Shown here: in pieces, positions 56,101-63,852 of the stretch
Layout of the letters: each line of letters begins with the position of its first letter
How positions within the stretch are numbered: the stretch's first letter is position 1
Made by a program: the position numbers and the translations under genes
Notes under the pieces: model-generated
Seen by the model: only the letters and a program-made list of their open reading frames with translations
Database searches by the model: none
Told to the model about the DNA's origin: nothing
Assembly (NCBI RefSeq): GCF_002001165.1
Contig: NZ_MUNQ01000005.1
Span: 310,001 to 374,000 of the forward strand
DNA: 64,000 bases
Direction: 5' to 3'
From: Rhodanobacter sp. C05
GTDB lineage: Bacteria > Pseudomonadota > Gammaproteobacteria > Xanthomonadales > Rhodanobacteraceae

Positions 56101-58040
56101 AAGTGCGCACTCGAGTACAGCGTGGCGTTGCTGCCGGTGTAGACGTTCTGGGTTTCCGTTTCGCCGTTCTGCATGTTGACCACCTGCAAGGGCTGGCCGA
56201 GCACCCAGAGCGCCAGGTTGTCGTAGTAGGTGGTTTGTTCTTCAAGCGATACCTGACCGGGGATGTTGTTGTACTTGTTGACCTGGTATGGCCGCGCAAA
56301 CACGTCGAAGGCCACGTTTTGATGCGTATAGGTATCGCCATCCTGTGTCGTGATTGTGGAGGTCACCGGACGGAGGCGGCCCACCATCGGATTTTTGTAG
56401 ATCGGCTGCAACGACAAGCCCACGTTGTCGGGAAACGCCTGGTTGCCGATCTGGCTGTCGTCCAGGTAGGTATAGGTCACCGTGCGCATCATGGTACCGG
56501 AGGGTGAATCCACTTCCGTTTGCAGAAGACGCCCTTCGTTGTTGCCGTACTGCACGCCGAAGACGTTCTTGGTGATCTCGGTCGGCCCGGTGACGGTCAC
56601 GGTTTTCGACACAGAACAATTACTGCATCCGGTCGGAATATAGGTCTCCTGCGGACTGCTGTATGGGGCTGACGCGGTGTAGTACGTCGCACTGCCGCTG
56701 GAAAAATTGTTCAGATAGTCATAGGTCCAGGTCTGTGCGCTCAGCCCTGCCCCACTGATCTGCTTCGAAATCAGCGCGAAGTCGTCGAAGTGGTCGACGA
56801 CAGGCGGATACATGGTGTCGCCATCGCCGTACGTGCAGCTGTTTTGGGGGACATAGGTGCGCATATTGCGCTGGTAGTTGAACGTGAACGTGCCTTGCGC
56901 GCCGGAGGGTGCGCCGATCACGTAGACGAAACTGCCCGTCCGGGGCAACGGATCGACTTGACAGTGTTCTTGAGGCGGCGGGTCTTGCGGCGGCGTACGG
57001 ACCGTGACCAGTGAGCCGGACGCTGCGGTGTACGTCCACTGCGAGCCATCCGGCAAGGTCACGTTTTGCAGCGTGCCGCTCGGGGTATAGCCGTAATGCC
57101 AAGTCCGCGTTCCTGCTGTCGCACTGCTGATGTTGTTTCCCGACCAGGTGATGTCGATTTCCCGGCCATCGTTGGCGGTGATGCTGGTCAGCTGAGACGA
57201 AGCGTTGTAGCTGTACTTGACCCAGTTGCCGAAGCGGTCCACCACCTGGGTCGCCAGCAGGAAGATCCGCGAGCGATTGGCCCCGACCGTTGTGCTGCTA
57301 TTGCCGGCCGGATTAGGCACCTGGTAGGACGCGGCGGTCGTGGGGTTCACCAGCATCCAGTTCATGGTGTAGCGCACGCCGTCGGGCGAAACCACCACGA
57401 ACGACTCGCCCGGATAGCCATTCGCCGTACTGGGGGCGCACATGGCTCGGTACAGGCTCTTGGTCACCCACGGATAACTGTTCCCGTCGGTCACCGCGGG
57501 AAGCTTGGTCTCGGTGTTCAGCAGCCACTCTTCGTCGTCGACTTCGCCCGGGATGTACAGCAGGTTGCCGTCCCAAATCTGGTATGTCGGCTCGACGGTT
57601 CCGTTCACCAGGGTGAAGGGCGACGTCTGCACACTGCAGCGCGAATAGGTACCCTGATTGAGATTGGTGGGCAGTTGAACTTCCCAGCCGTTCTCGGCGG
57701 CGAAGTGGCCGTCCATGTACGGCACTTGCAGATCCCACTCGCCAAACCCGCCCAGGCTGCCCACCTGCAAGCCGGCTTTCTGGACCAGAAAATGACGGCC
57801 GAGCCGAACCGGCAAGCGACTGTTGCCCGGCAAGTCGATGTCGGTGACGTCGAACTGCGTCCCGCCGCTGTACAGGCTGACCTGATCGCCGAACATCGTC
57901 GAGGTCAGCGGTGTTACCTCCTGCACCGCACGCAGATCACGGGTGTAGTCTTCGTAGACTTGGTCCGTGTCCTGGGCATGGACACCCCAAACCCACGCCA
58001 TGACCGCCAAAAGGCAGATCCCTTGCCGAAGTGCACGCAT
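53196..58040 (-). CDS. Exported RHS/YD-repeat protein with Fn3-like C-terminal domains
   Basis: 1614 residues with a signal peptide (GICLLAVMAWVWGVHAQ, 7-23). The N-terminal 350 residues form a beta-rich head (PLTSTMFGDQVSLYSGGTQF, LPVRLGRHFLVQKAG). YD/RHS repeats run from about 250 to 1310 (YDSYHRLCRTTEPESGDS, YQYDAAGNLQWA, YAYDPTNRLQSI, YDPRGNLTNRNG). Three fibronectin-III-like domains follow (about 1320-1570; YTVSWGAVPLATSYVLQES, FTVTWTASPGVATYAVQQS, TSMTWNAMAWATSYNF). It ends in a short tail with a Cys pair (GCNASTC). The RHS core and toxin tip are absent and are encoded by the next gene, joined by ATGA. No VgrG or PAAR gene is near, so secretion looks Sec-dependent. Confidence 0.9.
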   Translation of the reverse strand: MRALRQGICLLAVMAWVWGVHAQDTDQVYEDYTRDLRAVQEVTPLTSTMFGDQVSLYSGGTQFDVTDIDLPGNSRLPVRLGRHFLVQKAGLQVGSLGGFGEWDLQVPYMDGHFAAENGWEVQLPTNLNQGTYSRCSVQTSPFTLVNGTVEPTYQIWDGNLLYIPGEVDDEEWLLNTETKLPAVTDGNSYPWVTKSLYRAMCAPSTANGYPGESFVVVSPDGVRYTMNWMLVNPTTAASYQVPNPAGNSSTTVGANRSRIFLLATQVVDRFGNWVKYSYNASSQLTSITANDGREIDITWSGNNISSATAGTRTWHYGYTPSGTLQNVTLPDGSQWTYTAASGSLVTVRTPPQDPPPQEHCQVDPLPRTGSFVYVIGAPSGAQGTFTFNYQRNMRTYVPQNSCTYGDGDTMYPPVVDHFDDFALISKQISGAGLSAQTWTYDYLNNFSSGSATYYTASAPYSSPQETYIPTGCSNCSVSKTVTVTGPTEITKNVFGVQYGNNEGRLLQTEVDSPSGTMMRTVTYTYLDDSQIGNQAFPDNVGLSLQPIYKNPMVGRLRPVTSTITTQDGDTYTHQNVAFDVFARPYQVNKYNNIPGQVSLEEQTTYYDNLALWVLGQPLQVVNMQNGETETQNVYTGSNATLYSSAHFGETTLTYTYNAAGQLASFEDGNSQTTSLGNYYRGIPQLVNYPDGTSQSAVVDVYGEIQSVTDQNGHTTSYTYNAVGWPQTISYPTGDEVAWNTKNYNFTYVTTAERGIPAGHWRRTVSTGNGTDVTYFDAMLRPLLSDTSIAGTAGSDISTANSYDPRGLATFTSYPVSGTPDLSAITVGTHKAYDALQRLTTSQQDSELGTLTTSTAYLSGAGMQVTDPKGNVTTTRGQVFDEPSYDKPILVQAPAGVTQTITRDYYGSPLSITQSGIYNGTESDSVTKTLVYDSYHRLCRTTEPESGDSVMAYDGANNLQWSAAGLSITGTGCGQSQVAASVQTLFTYDPMNRVKAIAPPAGTQSTQYQYDAAGNLQWATSGNTVWHGLYNYRDMLTGESLNVVGQSALALGYAHDANGSLSVISYPNGETVSYAPDALDRPTQVGSYATGVTYYPNGQVQGFTYGNGTSYLVQQNARQLTSNFSYGNASTLNLSEDLFYDSDSNIVSVQDLVNGQRNKTFQYDGLNRLTSAVAPSLWGTESYQYDPLNNLRTRLSAGVTSVYAYDPTNRLQSITRGGSVSSFGYDPRGNLTNRNGVVLLFDQKDQLSQVTGYDSYLYDANGRRVQKTSASGTPTYYFYDHGGQLMYQYAPGASQATNFIYLGSKLIARNASLQLAAPGAVSFSANPSSSNYTVSWGAVPLATSYVLQESANGGAWVTVYAGSGTSAALSGRAGGSYVYQVQGCSSTCGGWTGSATLGVWPAPPANPAGPGVLTYAPFTVTWTASPGVATYAVQQSFNGGAWTTLASGITTPSYSVTSAPGGTYTYQVAASNAYGTSGWTASTPVSVTQVPATPTNFAMSTTNGVTSMTWNAMAWATSYNFTATGKNGHLGTYTYVVATNSYNFPSGSYTAQQLTACSIAGCSAPLQISGQFTVGGGGAQTSATMTKLKRVLGADTGSGIGCNASTCTVTLGGNP

Positions 58041-58280
58041 CGAATTGTCCCCTTGGACCCGCGCGTTGCGCGCGGGTGTTTTTTCAGGATACGGGTAGCA
58101 TCTCGGATCCTGTCAACAAGCAAAATCTTGCGGCATGGCAATCAGCACGGTCTTGTCGCGCAATGCCAGTGGCTCAGATGCGTGTAACTCATTGCGGTTC
58201 CACCTGGCAATGATGCTTCGCATGCTGCCGCATCTGCACCGCATCACCCTACGCGGGGCTGCACTTCGTCGTTGAATTCA
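58041..58280. other. Promoter region of the RHS operon
   Basis: Reading toward the RHS gene on the minus strand: TTGACA (58111-58116) with a possible -10 TATCCT (58086-58091), a hairpin at 58057-58077 and a GGGGA ribosome site just before the ATG. The rest of the gap up to the dehydratase stop at 58281 shows no gene. Confidence 0.4.
58057..58084 (+). terminator. Plus-strand terminator-like hairpin at the 5' end of the RHS gene
   Basis: ACCCGCGCG and CGCGCGGGT pair perfectly around TTG, followed on the plus strand by GTTTTTT. Read on the minus strand the same hairpin lies in the RHS 5' leader. Its GACCCGCGCG start matches the RAYT tandem repeat unit at the other end of the locus. Confidence 0.6.
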
Positions 58281-59240
58281 TCACCACGGCAGCGCCTGCA
58301 GATCGACGTTGCCACCGGTCAGCACCACGCCGACGCGGCGACCGGCGAAGCGCTCACGCCGCTTGAGGATCGCTGCCAGCACGGTGGCGCTGGATACTTC
58401 CACTACCTGTTTCAGCTCCGACCACAGCAGTTGCATCGCCGCAATGGTTTCCGCATCGCTGACGGTGATCACATCCACGTGATGGGCGCGCAAGGCATCG
58501 AGGTTGCGCTCGCCGACCAGCGCACGCAGGCCGTCGCACAGGGTGTCCGGCACCACCGTGGTGACGCGGGAACCATGCGCCAATGATTGCGCGGCATCGT
58601 CGGCACCTAATGGTTCGGCGCCGAACAGGCTTAGTGATGGATTGATCGCATGCGCGGCAATCGCCGCGCCGCTGGCCAGACCGCCACCGCCTACCGGCGT
58701 GATCAGCGCATCCAGGCCCGGTGCTTGTTGCAACAACTCCAGCACGACGGTGCCCTGCCCGGCCATCACCTGGGTATCAGCATACGGATGCACCAGTACG
58801 CCACCGGTGGCGCGCTGCACTTCGGCCGTCATCGCCTCGCGGGCCAACTGGGTCGGTGCGCAGCGATGCAGGATCGCGCCGGCGCGCTCGATCGCCTCGA
58901 TCTTCGCGCGTACCGCACCTTCCGGCACCACCACATGCGCGGCGATGCCGCGAGTGGCCGCAGCCATCGCCAGCGCATTGCCGTGGTTGCCGGAAGAATG
59001 GGTAACCACGCCGTGCGCGGCCTGTGCGTCACTCAACGCCCATACCGCATTGCAGGCACCGCGGAACTTGAACGCGCCGCCACGCTGCAGGTTCTCGCAC
59101 TTGAAATGCAGCTCGGCACCGCTCAGCGCATCCAGCGCATCGCTGCGCAACACCGGCGTAACCCGCGCATGCGGCGCAATTCGCGCGGCGGCATCGCGGA
59201 TCTGTTCGAAACTTGGCAAGTTACCCAACGAATAACTCAT
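58281..59240 (-). CDS. Serine/threonine dehydratase (PLP, fold type II)
   Basis: 319 residues from ATG 59240, four bases inside the end of the epimerase gene (ATGA). PLP-lysine is in GGAFKFRGACNAVWAL; the phosphate loop is HSSGNHGNALAMAA; and VGGGGLASGAAIAAH is the second glycine loop. It lacks the C-terminal ACT domains of biosynthetic IlvA, so it fits the catabolic threonine/serine ammonia-lyase, serine racemase or 3-hydroxyaspartate dehydratase group. Substrate preference cannot be told from sequence. Co-transcribed with the aldose-epimerase-family gene. Confidence 0.9.
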   Translation of the reverse strand: MSYSLGNLPSFEQIRDAAARIAPHARVTPVLRSDALDALSGAELHFKCENLQRGGAFKFRGACNAVWALSDAQAAHGVVTHSSGNHGNALAMAAATRGIAAHVVVPEGAVRAKIEAIERAGAILHRCAPTQLAREAMTAEVQRATGGVLVHPYADTQVMAGQGTVVLELLQQAPGLDALITPVGGGGLASGAAIAAHAINPSLSLFGAEPLGADDAAQSLAHGSRVTTVVPDTLCDGLRALVGERNLDALRAHHVDVITVSDAETIAAMQLLWSELKQVVEVSSATVLAAILKRRERFAGRRVGVVLTGGNVDLQALPW

Positions 59241-60247
59241 GGCAACTGGAACTCCACACCACAACGGAAACTGCGCTCGGCACCGGGCAGCAGACGGATC
59301 GCCTCGGCACATTCGGGCCGGTTGAATGCATCGGCCATGCATTCCATCGGCTCCAGCGCGATCGCGCGGCGCGCATCGCGGCTCACCGTATCGGCGGTGA
59401 ACGCGTGCATCACGCCGCGCTCCTGCCACACCGCGATAGCCAGCCCGCTGGCTGGATCACGCAGATGGGTACGGATGCGGCCATCGGTATCGGCTTCCAG
59501 GTCGGTATAGCCCTGATCGAGGATGCTGTCGCCGAGAAGTCGCGGCTCGCGGTAATCCAGCGCGGGCGCATCGTCCAGCGCCACATACGCCGCCATGCCG
59601 GCCAGCGCGATCAGATCGGCATCGGTACGGATCATCGTCTGTGCTGGGATCTGCAGTTGCCAGTCGGCCATCGTGCCATGGACCAGTCGGAAGTACGGAT
59701 GCCAGCCAAAGAAGCAAGGTGCCACGCTGTTGCCGACATTGCGCATGCGTGCCTCCAGCGTGAGGCCACTTGCATCCAGCGTGAAGGTCACCGCCAGATC
59801 GATCGCGTGCGGATAGCCCGGCTGTGGCCTGATCACGGCCGTAGCCAGAGTCACCCGCGCGGCATGTTCATCCGCCTCCAGTACCGTGATGTCGAACTCC
59901 GCATCGCGCACAAAGCCATGCCGGCTGGCACGCCCGGCGCCGACGATGCCGGGCTGCAGATCCTGCGGTTGGCCATCGAAGCTGTAGCGCGCATCGGCAA
60001 TCCGTCCAGCGAACGGCACCATGATCGCGAAGAGCGAACCGGGCCGGCTGACCACTTCGGCCGCGTCGCGATAGCCGTCGGCAAGATCGTGCATGCCGCC
60101 ATCCAGCGCCACCTCGAAGCTGAGCAGGGCCGCGCCATGCCGCGCGATGCGCAGGCGGCGGCTCCCGCCGGGATTCGTCAGTACCACGATCTCCTGCTCA
60201 CCCAGGTGGGCACGCTCGGCGGCATATCGCGTGGCGTCTGTGGGCAT
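59237..60247 (-). CDS. Aldose 1-epimerase family protein
   Basis: 336 residues from ATG 60247. The galactose-mutarotase fold is shown by LRIARHGAALLSFEVALDGG, the RPGSLFAIMVPFAGRIADAR segment (in place of NPHRYGGR-like NRI), GRASRHGFVRDAEF with the catalytic His region, and WHPYFRLVHG near the middle. The acid residue is expected in ALEPMECMADAFN, which matches the conserved ExxExxxDAFN. It interconverts sugar anomers or a related sugar. Divergent from pepN across 69 bases. Confidence 0.88.
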   Translation of the reverse strand: MPTDATRYAAERAHLGEQEIVVLTNPGGSRRLRIARHGAALLSFEVALDGGMHDLADGYRDAAEVVSRPGSLFAIMVPFAGRIADARYSFDGQPQDLQPGIVGAGRASRHGFVRDAEFDITVLEADEHAARVTLATAVIRPQPGYPHAIDLAVTFTLDASGLTLEARMRNVGNSVAPCFFGWHPYFRLVHGTMADWQLQIPAQTMIRTDADLIALAGMAAYVALDDAPALDYREPRLLGDSILDQGYTDLEADTDGRIRTHLRDPASGLAIAVWQERGVMHAFTADTVSRDARRAIALEPMECMADAFNRPECAEAIRLLPGAERSFRCGVEFQLP

Positions 60248-60316
60248 CACGGGGGTTCTCCTGCCGTTAAAGCGCTCCATGTTAGCCTGATCGGCCCCAC
60301 ACCCACTGTTGTCCGC

Positions 60317-62971
60317 ATGCACGCACTGTCCGAGCAAGCCCTCACCCCGATCCGTCTCAGCGATTACCGCGCACCCGCCTGGCGGGTCGAGACGGTCGAG
60401 CTGGATTTCGATCTCGGCATCGACACCAGCGAGCTGTTCGCACGCCTGCTGCTGCGCCGTGACCCCGCGCAGACCGAGCCTCTGCGGCTGGACGGCGAGA
60501 ACCTGCAGCTGCTGTCGATCGCCCTGGATGGCGAGCAGTTGCCCGCCACGGCGTATCGCTACGTCGATAACGTGCTGGAGGTCGATGGCGCCCGCGACGG
60601 TAGCGTGCTGGAAACCCGCGTGCGATTGCGCCCGGCTGCGAACACCGCGCTGGAAGGTCTGTACCTGTCCGGCTCGCGCGAAGCCGGCTTCCTGCTGACC
60701 CAGTGCGAGGCCGAAGGCTTCCGCCACATCACCTTCTTCCCCGATCGCCCCGACGTGCAGTCGCGCTATACCGTCACCCTGCGTGCCGACCGCGCACGTT
60801 TCCCGGTGCTGCTGGCCGGCGGCAATCCCGACGGTGCCGGTGAGCTGGAGGGTGGCCGGCATTGGGCGCGCTTTGTCGACCCGCATCCGAAGCCCAGTTA
60901 TCTGTTCGCACTGGTTGCCGGCCGGCTCGAAAAGATCGAACGCGACTATGTCACCGCCGATGGCCGTGCCGTGCAGCTGAAGATATGGGCCGAGGCCGAG
61001 GCGATCGACCGCTGCCATTACGCGATGGACGCGCTGGAACGCTCGATGCGCTGGGACGAGCAGGCCTTCGGTCGCAACTACGATCTCGACGTATTCCACG
61101 TGGTCGCCACTCACGACTTCAACATGGGCGCGATGGAGAACAAAGGCCTCAACATCTTCAACGCGAAGTGCCTGCTGGCCGATCCGGATTCGACCACCGA
61201 CGACGAATACCGGCATGTCGAGGCCGTGGTCGCGCACGAGTATTTCCACAACTGGAGCGGCAACCGCGTCACCTGCCGCGACTGGTTCCAGCTGTCGCTG
61301 AAGGAAGGGCTCACGGTGTTTCGCGAGCAGAGCTTCTCGGCCGACATGAACTCCGCGCCGCTGAAGCGCATCGAGGACGTCGCCCTGCTGCGCCGCGCAC
61401 AATTCCCGGAGGACGCCGGTCCGCTGGCGCATCCGGTACGCCCGGCGCAGTACAGCGAGATCAACAACTTCTACACCGCCACGGTGTATGAGAAAGGCTC
61501 CGAGCTGGTGCGCATGCTGGCTGGTGCGCTGGGCAAGGATGGTTTTCGCCGCGGCATGGACCGTTACTTCGAACGCAATGACGGCAGTGCTGCCACGCTG
61601 GAAGATTTTCTCGATGCGCTGGGCGACGCCAACGGGATCGACCTCACTCCCTATCTGGCCTGGTATGCCCAGACCGGCACGCCGCATCTGAAGGCGCATG
61701 GCCACTATGACGCTGCCAGGCACGAATTCACGCTCACGTTGACCCAGCACACGTCCGTCACGGGCGTCGATCATGAACCCAGGGCGCCGCTGCCGATCCC
61801 GGTCAAGCTGGCCCTGTTTACGCATCACGGCGACATGCTGCCGTTGCGGCTGGACGGCCAGATGACCGGCAACGAAAACGAATGCATCGTCGTACTGACA
61901 CAGGTCAAGCAGAGCTTTGTCTTCAACAACGTCATCACCGCACCGGTGCCCTCCCTGCTGCGCGGATTCTCCGCACCGGTGATCCTGGAATACGACTACA
62001 CGCCGGAGGAGCTGGCACTCCTGCTGCGCCATGACGTCGACGGCTTCAATCGCTGGGAGGCTGGCCAGCAACTCGCCATACGAGCCTACGAAAATCTGCG
62101 TGACGGCAATAACGATGGCGCCCTGCAAGCCTGGTGCGAAGCACTCGCACGGCTGTTCCACGACAACGCCATCGACGACGCACTGCTGGCCGATCTGCTG
62201 ACCCCGCCAGGCGAGGTCGAACTGGCCGAGCGCGAGATGGCGATCGACCCGCAGCGCATTCACGCACTACGCCAGAACCTGCAACAACGGCTCGCCGAAG
62301 AGACTGGCGCGGAAGCCTTGCGCGAGCGCTATCAGGCACTCGCCGCGCATACCAGCATCAGGCTCGATGCACTCAGCCAAGCCCGGCGCCGACTCAAGCG
62401 CCGTGTCCTGGAACTGCTGGCCCTGCTGGACAGCGCCCATGCCAGCGCACTGGCAGTGGCGCAATATCGTGACGCGCCCGGCATGACCGACCGGCTCGCC
62501 GCGCTCACCGTACTGGTGCGTGGCCATGCGGTGCAGGCGGAATCAGCGCTGTCGGACTATCGCGCACACTACGCCGACAACGCCCTGGCGCTGGACAAGT
62601 GGTTTGCGGTGCAAGCGCAGCTGCCCGGTGATGCGGCACTGGAGCGTGTGCTGCTGCTGGAACGCGACTCCGCATTCACTCTGAAAAACCCGAACCGGGT
62701 ACAGGCGCTGCTGGGTGCCTTCGTGCGTGGCAATCCCAGCGGCTTCCACCGTGTCGATGGCGCCGGTTACCGCCTGCTCGCCGAACGGCTGGTCACCCTC
62801 GATGCACTGAATCCTCAGGTCGCGGCGCGACTGGCCACGGCATTCAACGGCTGGCAGCGACTGGAACCGCAACGGCGCGAAGCGGCTCGTGCAGCGATTG
62901 CCGGATTGGCTGGGCGTGATGACCTTTCGCGCAACCTGGCAGAAATCATCGGTAACGTACTCAATCATTGA
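60317..62971 (+). CDS. pepN: Aminopeptidase N (M1 family)
   Basis: 884 residues from ATG 60317. The exopeptidase loop is FNMGAMENKGLNIFN. The zinc motif VVAHEYFHNWSGNRVTCRDW shows HExxH with the third ligand Glu in LSLKEGLTVF. The N-terminal beta-saddle (LRLDGENLQLLSIALDGEQL) and the long alpha-helical C-terminal domain match E. coli PepN (870 residues). It is a cytoplasmic enzyme that degrades peptides from the N-terminus. Monocistronic; it is followed by about 90 bases without features. Confidence 0.96.
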   Translation: MHALSEQALTPIRLSDYRAPAWRVETVELDFDLGIDTSELFARLLLRRDPAQTEPLRLDGENLQLLSIALDGEQLPATAYRYVDNVLEVDGARDGSVLETRVRLRPAANTALEGLYLSGSREAGFLLTQCEAEGFRHITFFPDRPDVQSRYTVTLRADRARFPVLLAGGNPDGAGELEGGRHWARFVDPHPKPSYLFALVAGRLEKIERDYVTADGRAVQLKIWAEAEAIDRCHYAMDALERSMRWDEQAFGRNYDLDVFHVVATHDFNMGAMENKGLNIFNAKCLLADPDSTTDDEYRHVEAVVAHEYFHNWSGNRVTCRDWFQLSLKEGLTVFREQSFSADMNSAPLKRIEDVALLRRAQFPEDAGPLAHPVRPAQYSEINNFYTATVYEKGSELVRMLAGALGKDGFRRGMDRYFERNDGSAATLEDFLDALGDANGIDLTPYLAWYAQTGTPHLKAHGHYDAARHEFTLTLTQHTSVTGVDHEPRAPLPIPVKLALFTHHGDMLPLRLDGQMTGNENECIVVLTQVKQSFVFNNVITAPVPSLLRGFSAPVILEYDYTPEELALLLRHDVDGFNRWEAGQQLAIRAYENLRDGNNDGALQAWCEALARLFHDNAIDDALLADLLTPPGEVELAEREMAIDPQRIHALRQNLQQRLAEETGAEALRERYQALAAHTSIRLDALSQARRRLKRRVLELLALLDSAHASALAVAQYRDAPGMTDRLAALTVLVRGHAVQAESALSDYRAHYADNALALDKWFAVQAQLPGDAALERVLLLERDSAFTLKNPNRVQALLGAFVRGNPSGFHRVDGAGYRLLAERLVTLDALNPQVAARLATAFNGWQRLEPQRREAARAAIAGLAGRDDLSRNLAEIIGNVLNH

Positions 62972-63060
62972 GCCGCGACCGGGCAGGCTGGTCGTACTCT
63001 GCCCTGGGTTGTCTTCCCGGTGTGCGTGGCTAGCTCACTGCACACCGTTGCCGCGATGAT

Positions 63061-63246
63061 TCAGACGGCCAGATGATCCAGTGCCTCGAGCAGGCTGTGC
63101 ATGCGTGACTCCAGACCCGGCTGCAGCGCACCGCGCTCGTTTTCCTCACGATTGCTCAGGCCGTCCATCGCCATCTCGACCTGACCAATCTCGATCAGCA
63201 GATCGTGATGCGGATAAACCGGTTCGAAGTTGAAGTTCATGTCCAT
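63061..63246 (-). CDS. Small hypothetical protein under a CRP/Clp-type site
   Basis: 61 residues from ATG 63246, which is preceded by AAGGAGATCCACC, a strong ribosome site; a longer frame to 63306 lacks one. The sequence is acidic and helical in its second half (LLIEIGQVEMAMDGLSNREE, LESRMHSLLEALDHLAV), likely a soluble or dimer-forming small protein. I do not recognise the family. A perfect TGTGA-N6-TCACA palindrome lies 63 bases upstream of its start, in a position that could activate or repress it. Confidence 0.65.
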   Translation of the reverse strand: MDMNFNFEPVYPHHDLLIEIGQVEMAMDGLSNREENERGALQPGLESRMHSLLEALDHLAV

Positions 63247-63308
63247 GGTGGATCTCCTTCGCGTTGGTTCGTGTTGGTGATCTGGAGAATGCATCGCCCG
63301 TGCCAATG

Positions 63309-63324
63309 TGTGATGTAGATCACA
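63309..63324. promoter_or_regulatory. CRP/Clp-type operator
   Basis: TGTGATGTAGATCACA is a perfect TGTGA-N6-TCACA palindrome, the consensus bound by E. coli CRP and by the Xanthomonas homologue Clp. It lies 63 bases from the start of the small gene at 63246 and about 170 bases upstream of the putative RNA. Confidence 0.7.
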
Positions 63325-63479
63325 GTCGGCGAATGCTCTGCATCACGCGACTGACGCGGCACGTCAGCAGCTGCCGTGGCCCGACACAAAATCCCTTTTC
63401 AGTCACCCCTTGTTCACGCGTATTCGGTAAATATCGACCAACGTTCCGCGACAGCGCGAGCTGTCTGCGCCAGCAAGAT

Positions 63480-63598
63480 TCCGGTTTCTGGCGCTCGGCA
63501 ATACGGTCATCCTGGATTCCCCCTGTTCCTGAGACCGCCGGGCGCCAGATCTATCAGCACAAGGCCCCGCGGCCACCAGCCGCGGGGCCTTGTCTTTT
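63480..63598 (+). ncRNA. Possible structured small RNA ending in an intrinsic terminator
   Basis: TCTGGCGCTCGG (63487-63498) pairs with CCGGGCGCCAGA (63538-63549) around a 39-base loop, and a 14-pair terminator follows within 11 bases. The combination looks like a small RNA, but the 5' end and promoter are not clear and the family is not recognised. Alternatively the stem is a 3' structure of an unannotated transcript. Confidence 0.3.
63560..63598 (+). terminator. Strong intrinsic terminator
   Basis: CAAGGCCCCGCGGC (63560-63573) pairs perfectly with GCCGCGGGGCCTTG (63579-63592) around CACCA, followed by TCTTTT. Confidence 0.85.
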
Positions 63599-63632
63599 GG
63601 GCCTCACAAAATCTTTCGGCCGCACAAAAGAC

Positions 63633-63668
63633 GACGGCACCCCGAAGGGTGCCGTCTTGCTTCCTTTC
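63633..63668. terminator. Second terminator hairpin, possibly bidirectional
   Basis: GACGGCACCC and GGGTGCCGTC enclose CGAA. TTGCTTCCTTT follows on the plus strand and GTCTTTTGTG on the minus strand, so it may act both ways. Confidence 0.75.
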
Positions 63669-63852
63669 CCGGTACGCGATCGAACCCCTGTCCGTTCGAT
63701 CTCGGCGCGCGTAGTCGCGCAGCGTCTGCCCGTGAAAGTGCTGGTTTTCTTAAAGCAGGAAACATGCCAGCAACTGGTACCAGACCGCAAAGTGTTGATG
63801 GCGTTACCATACCGACCTGTTTTGTCACTTATTGCACGACCAGGGCAACCCC

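Larger units (their letters stand above)
63247..63852. other. Non-coding region between the small gene and mnmG
   Basis: About 600 bases without a convincing gene. It holds the CRP/Clp-type site (63309), a stem of 12 pairs at 63487-63549, two strong intrinsic-terminator hairpins (63560 and 63633) and then the mnmG upstream region. No tRNA could be folded from the sequence around 63660-63720. Confidence 0.6.

Noticed and set aside
53457-56507. Thousand-codon plus-strand frame opposite the RHS gene
   Set aside because: Repetitive, motif-free translation mirroring the YD repeats; no ribosome site.
59213-60316. Upstream extension of the pepN frame
   Set aside because: It is antisense to the epimerase gene; ATG 60317 gives the correct PepN length.
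60248-62263. Upstream extension of the epimerase frame through pepN on the minus strand
   Set aside because: Motif-free antisense sequence; the epimerase fold begins at ATG 60247.
63660-63852. Possible tRNA or small gene before mnmG
   Set aside because: No cloverleaf could be formed and the short frames lack ribosome sites.
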